Origin: JAVVHH01 sp965199665
GTDB lineage: Bacteria > Pseudomonadota > Alphaproteobacteria > Acetobacterales > Acetobacteraceae
DNA length: 64,000 nucleotides
Direction: 5' to 3'
Assembly: GCA_965199665.1 (NCBI GenBank)
Contig: OZ241208.1
Span: forward strand, 2,046,001 to 2,110,000
Shown piece by piece: positions 25,383 through 33,338 of this stretch (position 1 is the stretch's first letter; the number at the start of each line of letters is the position of its first letter). A program made the position numbers and the translations under genes. The notes below the pieces were generated by a model, which was not told the DNA's origin, made no database searches, and saw only the letters and a list, made by a program, of their open reading frames with translations.

Positions 25383-25661
25383 ATGGCAATGGAGCGCACG
25401 CCCCCTACCCTCGACATGACCCTGGACGGCGATTTCCGCACGCCGCCACGTACAGGGGTGCCGCTGTCGTTCAAGCTGATGGTGGGCGGCATCCTCGTGG
25501 CGCTGGCTGCCGGGACGATCGCGTTCGCCGCCTTGGCGCTGTGGGTGCTGTCGATGGTGCTGCCGGTGCTCGTCGTCGCCGGCCTGTTCGCCTGGGGAAT
25601 GGTGCGCTTCCGCCGCTGGCAGGCGACGCGCGCCCGGTCGGGGTCGCGCTCGCTCTACTGA
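25383..25661 (+). CDS. Small membrane protein with two helices, 92 aa
   Basis: Unrecognised. A polar N-terminus of about 28 residues is followed by about 45 hydrophobic residues (from LSFKLMVGGILVALAAG to VAGLFAWGMV), enough for two transmembrane helices with a tight turn, and then a basic tail (RFRRWQATRARSGSRS). It begins 38 bp after livF and may be co-transcribed, but nothing links it to transport. Starts at 25383 and 25389 are both possible. Confidence 0.55.
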   Translation: MAMERTPPTLDMTLDGDFRTPPRTGVPLSFKLMVGGILVALAAGTIAFAALALWVLSMVLPVLVVAGLFAWGMVRFRRWQATRARSGSRSLY

Positions 25662-25675
25662 TCCGCTTCGGTCGG

Positions 25676-25876
25676 TCAGGCCTTCTTCAGGGCCTCGGGC
25701 TTGTGAACCGCTTCCTTGCCGGTCTTGTCGGATTTGACCACGAACTGTGGCTCGTCCTTCGTCGCATGTGCCACGTGACCCTTGATCGTGGTCTTGGAGG
25801 TCACCTTCTTCTCGACCGTCCCGTGGGTCTCACCGCCGGCTGAGCCCCATTTCACCTTGTCGCCTTCCTTGACCAT
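25676..25876 (-). CDS. DUF2945 (hypervirulence-associated, Tudor-like) protein
   Basis: 66-residue basic protein: MVKEGDKVKWGSAGGETHGTVEKK, then a Lys/Thr/His-rich segment and a TGKEAVHKPEAL ending. The pattern matches the DUF2945 family, small SH3/Tudor-like barrels often found next to stress genes. AAGGAG ribosome binding site 7 nt before the ATG fixes the start at 25876; the longer frame is rejected. Function unknown. Confidence 0.8.
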   Translation of the reverse strand: MVKEGDKVKWGSAGGETHGTVEKKVTSKTTIKGHVAHATKDEPQFVVKSDKTGKEAVHKPEALKKA

Positions 25877-25999
25877 CGTCCGCTCCTTCGTTGACCGCTC
25901 TCGAACGGAGAACGCGCGGCGGCGGTTGCGACCCGCCTGGTCACGCTGGCGGGACCGGGTGGCCCTAGACAAGTAGGATGCCGCCGCTTACCGGGCGGC

Positions 26000-26815
26000 A
26001 TGACGGACCGTTACGCCGTGATCGGGCACCCGATCGCCCAGTCGAAATCTCCCGAGATCCACGCCGCTTTTGCGGCCGCGCTCGGCCATGCCATCGCATA
26101 TGACCGGATCGATGGGGGGCTCGACGGGTTCGCCGTCTCCGTGGCGGCGTTCCGGGCCAGCGGCGGCCAGGGCCTGAACGTCACCGCGCCGTTCAAAGTC
26201 GACGCTCACGCGCTGGCCACGGTCCGCTCCGAACGGGTGCGGCAGGCAGGAGCAGCCAATTGCCTCCGTTTCGCGGCCGACCAGGTGGAGGCGGAGAATT
26301 TCGACGGGGTCGGCCTCTGCACCGATCTCGAGGCCAATCTCCGCTCGCCACTGGCGGGCCGGCGCGTTCTGGTGCTCGGCGCCGGCGGGGCGGCTCGCGG
26401 CGTGCTGGCGCCGCTGCTTGCCGCCGGCCCGGCCCGGCTGACGCTCGCCAATCGCGGCATGGCCAAGGCGGTCGCGCTCGCCGACTCGTTCCCGGGCGTG
26501 GAGCCCTGCGCGCTGGAGGCGCTGGACGGTGCGGGCGGTTTCGACGTCATCATCAACGCGACGTCGGCCGGGTTGCATGGCGAGGCGTTCGGCCTGCCCG
26601 GGTCGACCTTCTCCGCCGGCGCCCTCGCCTACGATATGAGCTACGGCAAGGGACTGACCGGCTTCCTGCACGCAGCCCGTGCCGCCGGCGTGACGCGGCT
26701 GCATGACGGCGTCGGCATGCTGGTCGAGCAGGCGGCGGAGTCGTTCGCCTGGTGGCGCGGCACCCGCCCCGCGACGGCACCGGTCATCGCCCGGCTGACG
26801 GTCCCGCTCGGTTAG
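26000..26815 (+). CDS. aroE: Shikimate dehydrogenase
   Basis: NADPH-dependent reduction of 3-dehydroshikimate in aromatic amino acid synthesis. 271 residues: substrate-binding VIGHPIAQSKSP, catalytic Lys K66 in NVTAPFK, and the Rossmann VLGAGGAARGVLAPLL. The basic NADPH-selecting segment after strand 2 (TLANRGMAKA) is present. Its end overlaps the convergent GNAT gene by a few bases. Confidence 0.94.
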   Translation: MTDRYAVIGHPIAQSKSPEIHAAFAAALGHAIAYDRIDGGLDGFAVSVAAFRASGGQGLNVTAPFKVDAHALATVRSERVRQAGAANCLRFAADQVEAENFDGVGLCTDLEANLRSPLAGRRVLVLGAGGAARGVLAPLLAAGPARLTLANRGMAKAVALADSFPGVEPCALEALDGAGGFDVIINATSAGLHGEAFGLPGSTFSAGALAYDMSYGKGLTGFLHAARAAGVTRLHDGVGMLVEQAAESFAWWRGTRPATAPVIARLTVPLG

Positions 26816-27315
26816 CGTAGGCTCTCGAAGGTCAGCATCCGTTCGCCGTCACGGACGAACTCGTCGCACTCGCGCATCCCGATCGCGCCCAGCACCATCC
26901 GCGAACCGAAATTGTTCTCGCGGCACACCGCCACGACCCGGCGGAGGTGCGCCCGGTCGTGCGCGAACCGCAGCGCTGCGCCCGCCGCCTCGCGCGCCAG
27001 CCCCCTGCCGCGCGTTTCCGGCCGGAACGCGAACCGGATCGCGATACCGCGGCCGTCCACGCGCTCGTGCAGTCCGGTGAGCCCGGCCACGGCGCCGGCG
27101 CGATCGCGCACCATCCAGATGCCGCAGCCATGGCGGACCCAGAACTGCGTGTCAGCCGCCAACTCGGCCGCAACCTGCACAGGAGAGCGCACCCCGCCGA
27201 GCATGGAAGCGTAGACCAGCGGGTCGCCCTTCAACGCGCAGAGCTCGCCGATATCCTGCCAGCCGACCGGCGTCATGACGAGCCGGCCGGTCTGGATGCT
27301 CCAGGTGGGCGCCAT
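26812..27315 (-). CDS. GNAT N-acetyltransferase (RimJ/RimL-like)
   Basis: 167-residue acetyl-CoA-dependent acyltransferase. Family features: TGRLVMTPV start, WMVRDRAGAVAGLTGL central strands, the acetyl-CoA loop FRPETRGRGLAREAAGAALRFA with the R/QxxGxG/A pattern, and VVAVCRENNFGSRMVLGAIGM. Substrate unknown; the RimJ/L-like type often acts on protein N-termini or small amines. Convergent overlap with aroE by a few bases. Confidence 0.86.
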   Translation of the reverse strand: MAPTWSIQTGRLVMTPVGWQDIGELCALKGDPLVYASMLGGVRSPVQVAAELAADTQFWVRHGCGIWMVRDRAGAVAGLTGLHERVDGRGIAIRFAFRPETRGRGLAREAAGAALRFAHDRAHLRRVVAVCRENNFGSRMVLGAIGMRECDEFVRDGERMLTFESLR

Positions 27316-27343
27316 CGGTCCGGGGCGCGCAGCGTCCGGACGG

Positions 27344-29023
27344 TTAGCGGGCGAGCGGCCGGTATTTGATCCGATGCGGCTCCGTGCTGTCCGCGCCGAG
27401 TCGGCGTCGCTTATCCGCTTCGTAGGCCTGGAAGTTGCCCTCGAACCACTCGACGTGGCTGTCGCCCTCGAAGGCGAGGATGTGGGTGGCGAGCCGGTCG
27501 AGGAACCAGCGGTCGTGGCTGATCACCACCACGCAGCCGGCGAACTCGGCCAACGCTTCCTCCAGCGCCCGCAGCGTGTCGACGTCGAGGTCGTTGGTCG
27601 GCTCGTCGAGCAGGATGACGTTGCTCTCGGTCCGCAGCATCTTGGCCAGGTGCACCCGGTTGCGCTCGCCGCCCGACAGGATGCCGACCTTCTTCTGCTG
27701 ATCGGCGCCCTTGAAGTTGAACGCACCCACGTAGGCCCGCGACTGCACCGCGCGCTTGCCGAGATAGATCACGTCGGTGCCGCCGCTGATCTCCTGCCAG
27801 ACGTTCTTGTCCGGGTCCAGGCTCTGCCGGCTCTGGTCCACGTAGCCGAGCTTGACGGTGTCGCCGACCCGCAGCGCGCCGCTATCGGGGGTTTCCTGCC
27901 CGGTGATCATGCGGAACATGGTGGTCTTGCCGGCGCCGTTCGGGCCGATGACGCCGACGATGCCGCCCGGTGGCAACTTGAAGCTGAGATCGTTGATCAG
28001 CAGGCGGTTGCCGTAGGCCTTCCGCACGTCCTCCGCTTCGATGACCAGGCCGCCCAAGCGCGGACCCGGCGGGATGACGATCTCGGCCGTGCCGCCCGCG
28101 CGCTCGGCGCTCTGCTGCTGCATCTCCTCGTATTTCTGGATGCGCGCACGGCTCTTGGTCTGTCGAGCCCGCGGGCTCGACTGGATCCACTCCTCTTCGG
28201 CGGCCAGCGCCCGCTGACGCGAGCTTTCTTCCTTCTCCTCCTGCTGCAGCCGCTTGCGCTTCTGCGCCAGCCAGGACGAGTAGTTGCCCTCGAACGGGTA
28301 GCCGCGGCCGCGCTCGATCTCGAGGATCCAGTTGGTCACGTTGTCGAGGAAGTAGCGGTCATGGGTGATGACCATGACGGTGCCGGCGAAGTCGCGCAGC
28401 GTCCGCTCGAGCCAGGAGACGCTCTCGGCGTCCAGGTGGTTGGTGGGCTCGTCGAGTAAAAGCAGGTCGGGCTTTTCCAGCAGCAGCCGGCACAGCGCGA
28501 CGCGGCGCCGCTCGCCGCCGGAAAGCCGCTCGACCATGGCGTCCGGCGAGGGGCAGCGCAGCGCATCCAACGCGATCTCGACCCGCCGATCGAGCTCCCA
28601 GCCGTCCTCGGCGTCGATCTTCTCCTGCAGCTCGGCCTGCTCGGCCAGCAGCTCGGTCATCTTGTCGTCGTCCATCGGCTCGGAGAACGCCTCGGAGATG
28701 GCATTGAAGCGGTCCATTGCGGCCTTGAGCGGGCCGAAGGCGAGCATGACGTTCTCGCCGACCGTCTTGTCCTCCTCCAGCTTCGGCTCCTGCTCCAGGT
28801 AGCCGACGCGGATGCCTTCGGCGGCCCAGGCCTCGCCGCCATATTCTTTCTCGATGCCGGCCATGATCTTGAGCAGAGTCGACTTGCCGGCGCCGTTGAC
28901 GCCGAGCACGCCGATCTTCACCCCCGGGAGGAAGGAGAGCGTGATCCCCTTGAACACCTCGCGGCCGCCCGGAAAGGCCTTGGTGACGTCCTTCATGACG
29001 TAAACGTATTGGTAGGCGGCCAT
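27344..29023 (-). CDS. ettA: Energy-dependent translational throttle protein EttA (ABC-F)
   Basis: 559-residue soluble ABC-F ATPase that binds the ribosomal E site and gates the first peptide bond according to ATP/ADP ratio. Two nucleotide-binding domains: Walker A GVNGAGKSTL near residue 40 and GPNGAGKTTMF near 360, signatures LSGGERRR and LSGGERNR, Walker B LLLLDEPTNHLD and ILLDEPTNDLD. The arm insertion and inter-domain P-site tRNA-interaction linker (about 245-310, Arg/Gln/Glu-rich) are present, as required for EttA. Length is typical. Confidence 0.96.
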   Translation of the reverse strand: MAAYQYVYVMKDVTKAFPGGREVFKGITLSFLPGVKIGVLGVNGAGKSTLLKIMAGIEKEYGGEAWAAEGIRVGYLEQEPKLEEDKTVGENVMLAFGPLKAAMDRFNAISEAFSEPMDDDKMTELLAEQAELQEKIDAEDGWELDRRVEIALDALRCPSPDAMVERLSGGERRRVALCRLLLEKPDLLLLDEPTNHLDAESVSWLERTLRDFAGTVMVITHDRYFLDNVTNWILEIERGRGYPFEGNYSSWLAQKRKRLQQEEKEESSRQRALAAEEEWIQSSPRARQTKSRARIQKYEEMQQQSAERAGGTAEIVIPPGPRLGGLVIEAEDVRKAYGNRLLINDLSFKLPPGGIVGVIGPNGAGKTTMFRMITGQETPDSGALRVGDTVKLGYVDQSRQSLDPDKNVWQEISGGTDVIYLGKRAVQSRAYVGAFNFKGADQQKKVGILSGGERNRVHLAKMLRTESNVILLDEPTNDLDVDTLRALEEALAEFAGCVVVISHDRWFLDRLATHILAFEGDSHVEWFEGNFQAYEADKRRRLGADSTEPHRIKYRPLAR

Positions 29024-29042
29024 TGGGGGCTCCTTCTAGACT

Positions 29043-29063
29043 CCCTTTCCCGCCGGGAGAGGG
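29043..29063. repeat. Palindromic repeat between ppa and ettA
   Basis: CCCTTTCCC (29043-29051) and GGGAGAGGG (29055-29063) with a CGC spacer: the same arms as at 12297 and 21718, with one changed base in the left arm. It lies between the convergent-in-series minus-strand genes ppa and ettA, just before ettA's upstream leader. Confidence 0.6.
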
Positions 29064-29071
29064 CCTTCAGA

Positions 29072-29602
29072 TCACTTGGTCTTGGCGCGCTCGATGGCGT
29101 CGGTGATCATGGTGCGGGCCTCGTCGGCAGTGCCGAAGCCGGTCACCTTGACCCACTTGCCCTTCTCCAGATCCTTGTAGTGCTCGAAGAAGTGCTTGAT
29201 CTGGTCGAGCAACGCCTCCGGCAGATCCTCGAGCGCCTGCACCTTGAGGTAGCGCTTGGTCAGTTTGTCGGAGGGCACGGCGATGATCTTCTCGTCCTGG
29301 CCGCTCTCGTCCTCCATCTTCAGCACGCCGATCGGGCGCACATTGATGACGGCGCCCGGCACGATCGGGCGCGAACTGGCGACCAGAACGTCGATGGGGT
29401 CGCCGTCGTCGGACAGGGTGTGCGGCACGAAGCCGTAATTGCCGGGGTAGCGCATCGGCGTGTGCAGGAAGCGGTCCACGAACAGGGCGCCGGAGGCCTT
29501 GTCCATCTCGTACTTGATGGGCTCGCCGCCGACCGGCACTTCGATGACGACGTTGACGTCGTTGGGCGGATTCTTGCCCACGGGAATGGCTTCGAGCTGC
29601 AC
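29072..29602 (-). CDS. ppa: Inorganic pyrophosphatase (type I)
   Basis: Hydrolyses PPi and so drives biosynthetic reactions. 176 residues, the usual bacterial length: NVVIEVPVGGEPIKYEMDK, RYPGNYGFVPHT, the metal-binding signature DGDPIDVLV, and DEKIIAVP. All catalytic Asp residues of the signature are present. Codes upstream of ettA on the same strand, with a palindromic repeat between them. Confidence 0.96.
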   Translation of the reverse strand: MQLEAIPVGKNPPNDVNVVIEVPVGGEPIKYEMDKASGALFVDRFLHTPMRYPGNYGFVPHTLSDDGDPIDVLVASSRPIVPGAVINVRPIGVLKMEDESGQDEKIIAVPSDKLTKRYLKVQALEDLPEALLDQIKHFFEHYKDLEKGKWVKVTGFGTADEARTMITDAIERAKTK

Positions 29603-29712
29603 GGAGGCTCCTGATGGCTGCGGATGGGCGTGGCTTTACGACGCCGGGTCGCTGCGGGGAAGATGGGATCGCCGCGAGCGCGCTCGCTACCGAGCGCTGG
29701 CTCCCGAGGCGC

Positions 29713-29788
29713 TGGCTCCCTGAGTAGGACTCGAACCTACGACCGAGCGATTAACAGTCGCTTGCTCTACCAACTGAGCTATCAGGGA
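29713..29788 (-). tRNA. tRNA-Asn (GTT)
   Basis: 76 nt. Acceptor TCCCTGA pairs with TCAGGGA; discriminator G and encoded CCA (29713-29715 on the plus strand reads TGG). Anticodon GTT at 29755-29753 in loop CTGTTAA; D-arm and T-arm (GGTTCGAGTCC) canonical. Confidence 0.97.
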
Positions 29789-29918
29789 TCAGGCGGCGGT
29801 TCCTATAACCTCCCTCTCTCGCGACTGCAATCCCAGGAACGGCCATTCCGGGCCGACTGGACTTTTCGCCGGCTTTCGTGGCATCCAAGCGGCATGCCGG
29901 TCCCGTGGGGTCGGCCGC

Positions 29919-30003
29919 GCGGGTGTGGTGGAATTGGTAGACGCGCCGGACTCAAAATCCGGTTCCGCGAGGAGTGTCGGTTCGAGTCCGACCACCCGCA
30001 CCA
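29919..30003 (+). tRNA. tRNA-Leu (CAA)
   Basis: 85 nt class II tRNA. Acceptor GCGGGTG pairs with CACCCGC, discriminator A and encoded CCA; anticodon CAA at 29953-29955 in loop CTCAAAA; long variable arm (TTCCGCGAGGA region) as expected for Leu. Confidence 0.97.
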
Positions 30004-30024
30004 CCGAACGTAACGGGAGATCGG

Positions 30025-30509
30025 ATGGAACAGGGCCCGACGGAGGACCGCCGTCCGCCAGTACCCCCGTTCACCGCCGCGACCGCCGCCGCCAAGGCCC
30101 GTGCCGCCGAGGATGCCTGGAACACGCGCGACCCCCTGCGCGTCGCCGGCGCCTACACGGTCGACACCTGGTGGCGGAACCGGGCCGAGTTCCTGCACGG
30201 ACGGGACGCGGTGATAGCGTTCCTGCAGCGCAAATGGGCGCGCGAGCTCGATTACCGATTGATCAAGGAAGTGTGGCGTTCGGCGAGGATCGGATCGCCG
30301 TTCGCTTCGTCTATGAATGGCACGACGGGTCCGGCCAGTGGTTCCGCTCGCATGGCAACGAGCAATGGGCGTTCACGGCGGCCGGGCTGATGCGGCGGCG
30401 CGAGGCGTCCATCAACGACGTGCCGATCGCGGCGGCCGAGCGCTTGTTCCATTGGCCGCTCGGGCCGCGCCCGGCCGATGACAAGTCGCTCGGCGAATAC
30501 GGGCTGTAG
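30025..30509 (+). pseudogene. DUF1348 (NTF2/SnoaL-like) gene with a one-base frameshift
   Basis: The first frame (30025 to about 30276) gives a DUF1348 N-terminal half: PPFTAATAAAKARAAEDAWNTRDP, WWRNRAEFLHGRDAVIAFLQRKW, ELDYRLIKEVW. The second half continues in the next frame from about 30277: FGEDRIAVRFVYEWHDGSGQWFRSHGNEQWAF, then MRRREASINDVPI and RLFHWPLGPRPAD, to the TAG at 30509. Adding one G after TGG (30274-30276) restores WAFGEDR and gives a full 161-residue protein. This is either a true deletion or a sequencing error. If intact, it would be a small NTF2-like protein of unknown function. Confidence 0.8.
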
Positions 30510-30511
30510 CC

Positions 30512-30781
30512 TTACATGCCCAGCGCGCGGCGGTAGAGGTCGAGCAGCGTCTCGGCTTCCTCCACGTCGGCCGGCTCCTTTTTGCGGATGGTGATGAGCT
30601 GGCGGACGACCTTGACGTCGAAACCGGCCGACTTGGCCTCGGCGTAGATGTCCTTGATGTCGGACCCCAGCGCCTTGCGCTCCTCTTCGAGCCGCTCGAT
30701 GCGTTCGATCAGGCTGCGTAGCCGATCCGCCGCAATGCCGCCGACGTCGGGGGTGTCGGTTTCGGTGGTGTCCAGCGCCAT
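30512..30781 (-). CDS. gapR: GapR-family nucleoid protein (DUF2312)
   Basis: 89 residues of mostly coiled coil: IAADRLRSLIERIERLEEERKALGSDIKDIYAEAKSAGFDVKVVRQLITIRKK, the signature of the alphaproteobacterial GapR/DUF2312 family. In Caulobacter GapR binds overtwisted DNA ahead of replication and transcription forks and supports topoisomerases. ATG at 30781; the gene follows the inositol-phosphatase gene by about 50 bp on the same strand. Confidence 0.92.
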   Translation of the reverse strand: MALDTTETDTPDVGGIAADRLRSLIERIERLEEERKALGSDIKDIYAEAKSAGFDVKVVRQLITIRKKEPADVEEAETLLDLYRRALGM

Positions 30782-30832
30782 GATCTGCCTCGTTTCGGGG
30801 AGACGCGGCTTAGCTTTCTCGGGGCCGGGCGG

Positions 30833-31660
30833 TCAATCCGGGCCGAACAGCCCGTCGCGCACCAGTGTCCAGCTCGCCAGGTCCGGCGCGGCGATCAGGC
30901 CGCCTTCGGTGGAGGCCGGGCTGTAGGGCGAGCCGTCCAGGCGGGCGGCGTACCCGCCCGCCTCGCGGTAGAGCAGTTCGCCGGCGGCGTGGTCCCACGG
31001 CATCAGGCGGTGATAGACCAGGAAGTCGCAGGCGCCGGCGGCGGCCAGGCGGTATTGATGCGCGGCGCAGCGATAGTCCCAGGCGCCGGCCAGGCGCGGC
31101 AGCCGGGCGCAGACCTGCGACTTGGTCGGTTCCGGCATGAAGCGCCAGGACAGCGCGCCGGCCATGCCGGACAGCGCGGCGGCCGGGGCAGCGACCCGCA
31201 ACGGATCCCGCCCGCCATCGCGGCGCTCGATCCAAGCGCCCTGCCCCGCGATCGCCACGGCGGTATCGTCGCCGACAGGGTCGTGGATGATGCCGGCGAC
31301 GGTGCGTCCGAAGCGGGTGACGGCCAGCATGACGCCGAACAAGGGCAGCCCGGCGGCGAAATTGGAGGTGCCGTCCACCGGGTCGAGAATGAAGCAGAGC
31401 GGGGCGTCGCCGATGCGCCCCAGCAGCGCGGCGTCGCGCGACGCCGCCTCCTCGCCGACCACCAGCGCGTCGGGGAAGCGGGCGGTCAGCGCCTTGGTGA
31501 GCTGAGCCTCCGCGGCCTCATCAGCGACGGTGACCAGGTCGAGCGGGCCGGTCTTGGCCTGCACCTCGTCGGGCCGCAGGGTGCGGAAGCGGGGCATGAT
31601 CTCCGTTCGCGCCACTGCGCGGACCAGCAGGACCAGCTCGGCCACGTCGTGCGGGGTCAC
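30833..31660 (-). CDS. Inositol monophosphatase family protein
   Basis: 275-residue Mg-dependent, Li-sensitive-type phosphatase. Metal-binding motifs are all visible: GEEAASR (Glu), LDPVDGTSNF (the DPIDGT box) near residue 96, and WDHAAGELLYREAGG (WDxxAG) near 220. Substrates in this family range from myo-inositol-1-P to histidinol-P and 3'-phosphoadenosine compounds, so the true substrate is open. GTG start overlaps the hflX stop by 4 bp (GTGA). Third gene of hfq-hflX-IMPase. Confidence 0.9.
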   Translation of the reverse strand: MTPHDVAELVLLVRAVARTEIMPRFRTLRPDEVQAKTGPLDLVTVADEAAEAQLTKALTARFPDALVVGEEAASRDAALLGRIGDAPLCFILDPVDGTSNFAAGLPLFGVMLAVTRFGRTVAGIIHDPVGDDTAVAIAGQGAWIERRDGGRDPLRVAAPAAALSGMAGALSWRFMPEPTKSQVCARLPRLAGAWDYRCAAHQYRLAAAGACDFLVYHRLMPWDHAAGELLYREAGGYAARLDGSPYSPASTEGGLIAAPDLASWTLVRDGLFGPD

Positions 31661-32865
31661 GCGCCGTCTCCCTCGCCGGGGCCGGGCCGCTCGTCGAAGC
31701 GGGCGCGGTCGGCCGGCAGCAGGCGAACTTGCAGCCGGGTGCCGTCCTCACGGTCGGTGCGGGCCAGCACCTCGCCGTGCTGGTAGAGCCAGGCCAGACG
31801 GGCGCCGTCGCTGGGCGGAAGGTGGACGTCGAGGGTTTCCATGCCGGCGGAGATGCGGGCATCCACCGCGTCACGCAAGGCGGGCAACCCGTCCCCGGTC
31901 ATGGCGGAAACCGGCACGGCGCCGTCGCGCGCCGGCACGGCGTCGGGGCCGCCGAGCAGGTCGGCCTTGTTGAGCACCTCGATGGTGCGGCGCGGCCAGC
32001 CCTCGTCGAGGGCGCCATCGCGCACCATGCCGTCCAGCACGGCCACCACGTCCGCACGCTGGGCGGCGCTGTCGGGGTGCGCCACGTCGCGCACGTGCAG
32101 GATGACGTCGGCCTCGGCGACCTCCTCCAGCGTGGCGCGGAAGGCTTCCACCAGCTCGGTCGGCAGGTCGCTGATGAAGCCTACCGTGTCGGACAGGATG
32201 GCGCGTCGGTTGGACGGCAGGTCGATGCCGCGCATGGTCGGGTCCAGCGTGGCGAAGAGCTGGTCCTCCGCGTGCACGGCGGCGCCGGTGAGGGCGTTGA
32301 ACAGGGTGGATTTGCCGGCATTGGTGTAGCCCACCAGGGCGATCACCGGGTACGGCACGCGGTTGCGCGCGGCGCGATGCAGCCCGCGGGTGCGGCGGAC
32401 CTGCTCCAGCTCCTTTTTCAGCCGCACGATGCGGTCGCCGATCAGCCGACGGTCCGCCTCGATCTGGGTCTCGCCGGGGCCGCCCAGGAAGCCGAAGCCG
32501 CCGCGCTGCCGCTCCAGGTGGGTCCAGGAGCGGACCAGGCGCGAGCGCTGATACTGCAGGTGCGCGAGTTCGACTTGCAGCGCGCCCTCGCGGGTGCGGG
32601 CGCGTTCGCCGAAGATATCGAGGATGAGGCCGGTGCGGTCGATCACCTTGCAGCCCCAGTCGCGCTCGAGATTGCGCTGCTGCACCGGGCTGAGCTGGGC
32701 GTCCACGACCGCGACGGTGACGCCGTGTTCGGCCACGGCGGCGCCGGCGGCCTGCACCTGCCCCTCGCCGAGCAGGGTGGAGGCGCGGCGAGTGCGCAGG
32801 GGCACCACGGAGGTGTGGACCACGACCAGGCCGATGGAGGCGGCCAGGCCGACGGCCTCGGCCAA
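31657..32865 (-). CDS. hflX: Ribosome-associated GTPase HflX
   Basis: GTPase that splits stalled or stressed 70S ribosomes. 402 residues from the first possible start (TTG at 32865): HflX domain (AQLSPVQQRNLERDWGCKVIDRTGLILDIF), RSRLVRSWTHLERQRGGFGFLGGPGETQIEADRR, then the G domain with VGYTNAGKSTLFNAL and NKADLL. The start is odd: in the same frame upstream, codons giving AAVLLPWERPFRPDAS resemble the conserved HflX N-terminus, but no ATG, GTG or TTG precedes them before a stop within hfq, only a CTG at 32973. The true start may be non-canonical. Confidence 0.9.
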   Translation of the reverse strand: MAEAVGLAASIGLVVVHTSVVPLRTRRASTLLGEGQVQAAGAAVAEHGVTVAVVDAQLSPVQQRNLERDWGCKVIDRTGLILDIFGERARTREGALQVELAHLQYQRSRLVRSWTHLERQRGGFGFLGGPGETQIEADRRLIGDRIVRLKKELEQVRRTRGLHRAARNRVPYPVIALVGYTNAGKSTLFNALTGAAVHAEDQLFATLDPTMRGIDLPSNRRAILSDTVGFISDLPTELVEAFRATLEEVAEADVILHVRDVAHPDSAAQRADVVAVLDGMVRDGALDEGWPRRTIEVLNKADLLGGPDAVPARDGAVPVSAMTGDGLPALRDAVDARISAGMETLDVHLPPSDGARLAWLYQHGEVLARTDREDGTRLQVRLLPADRARFDERPGPGEGDGA

Positions 32866-32953
32866 TTGCGCGTCCGCCGCGCGGGACGCGTCGGGCCGGA
32901 ACGGCCGCTCCCAGGGCAGGAGAACGGCCGCCCGCGCGGGGGCGGGCCCGGAG

Positions 32954-33226
32954 CTACTCGCCGTCGGCGGCAGCGGCCGACTCCGCGCCTTCGGCCTTGG
33001 TGGCGTCGAAGAGCTGGATGGGTGCGCCGGGCATCACGGTGCTGATGGCGTGCTTGTAGACGAGCTGGGTGTGCCCGTCGCGCCGGAGCAGGACGGAGAA
33101 GTTATCGAACCAGGTGATGATACCTTGCAGCTTGACGCCGTTGACCAGGAAGACGGTCACCGGCGTCTTGGCGCGGCGCACATGGTTCAGGAAAACGTCC
33201 TGCACGTTCTGGGACTCTTTGGCCAC
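32954..33226 (-). CDS. hfq: RNA chaperone Hfq
   Basis: 90-residue hexameric Sm-like protein that pairs small RNAs with mRNAs. Sm1 (QDVFLNHVRRAKTPVTVFLVNGVKLQGIITWFD) and Sm2 (LVYKHAISTVMP) motifs are complete, with the KH pair, and the tail is short and Ala-rich. GTG start at 33226. Followed by hflX on the same strand, the usual hfq-hflX order. Confidence 0.96.
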   Translation of the reverse strand: MAKESQNVQDVFLNHVRRAKTPVTVFLVNGVKLQGIITWFDNFSVLLRRDGHTQLVYKHAISTVMPGAPIQLFDATKAEGAESAAAADGE

Positions 33227-33338
33227 GTTCGTGTCCTTTGTTGTCCGGCACCGGTGGACCCGTGCCGGAAGTCTGACCCGCCTCCAACGGACGGCCCCGT
33301 CAATCTAGCGTCGCCGGCCGCCACCGCAACTGCAGCAA

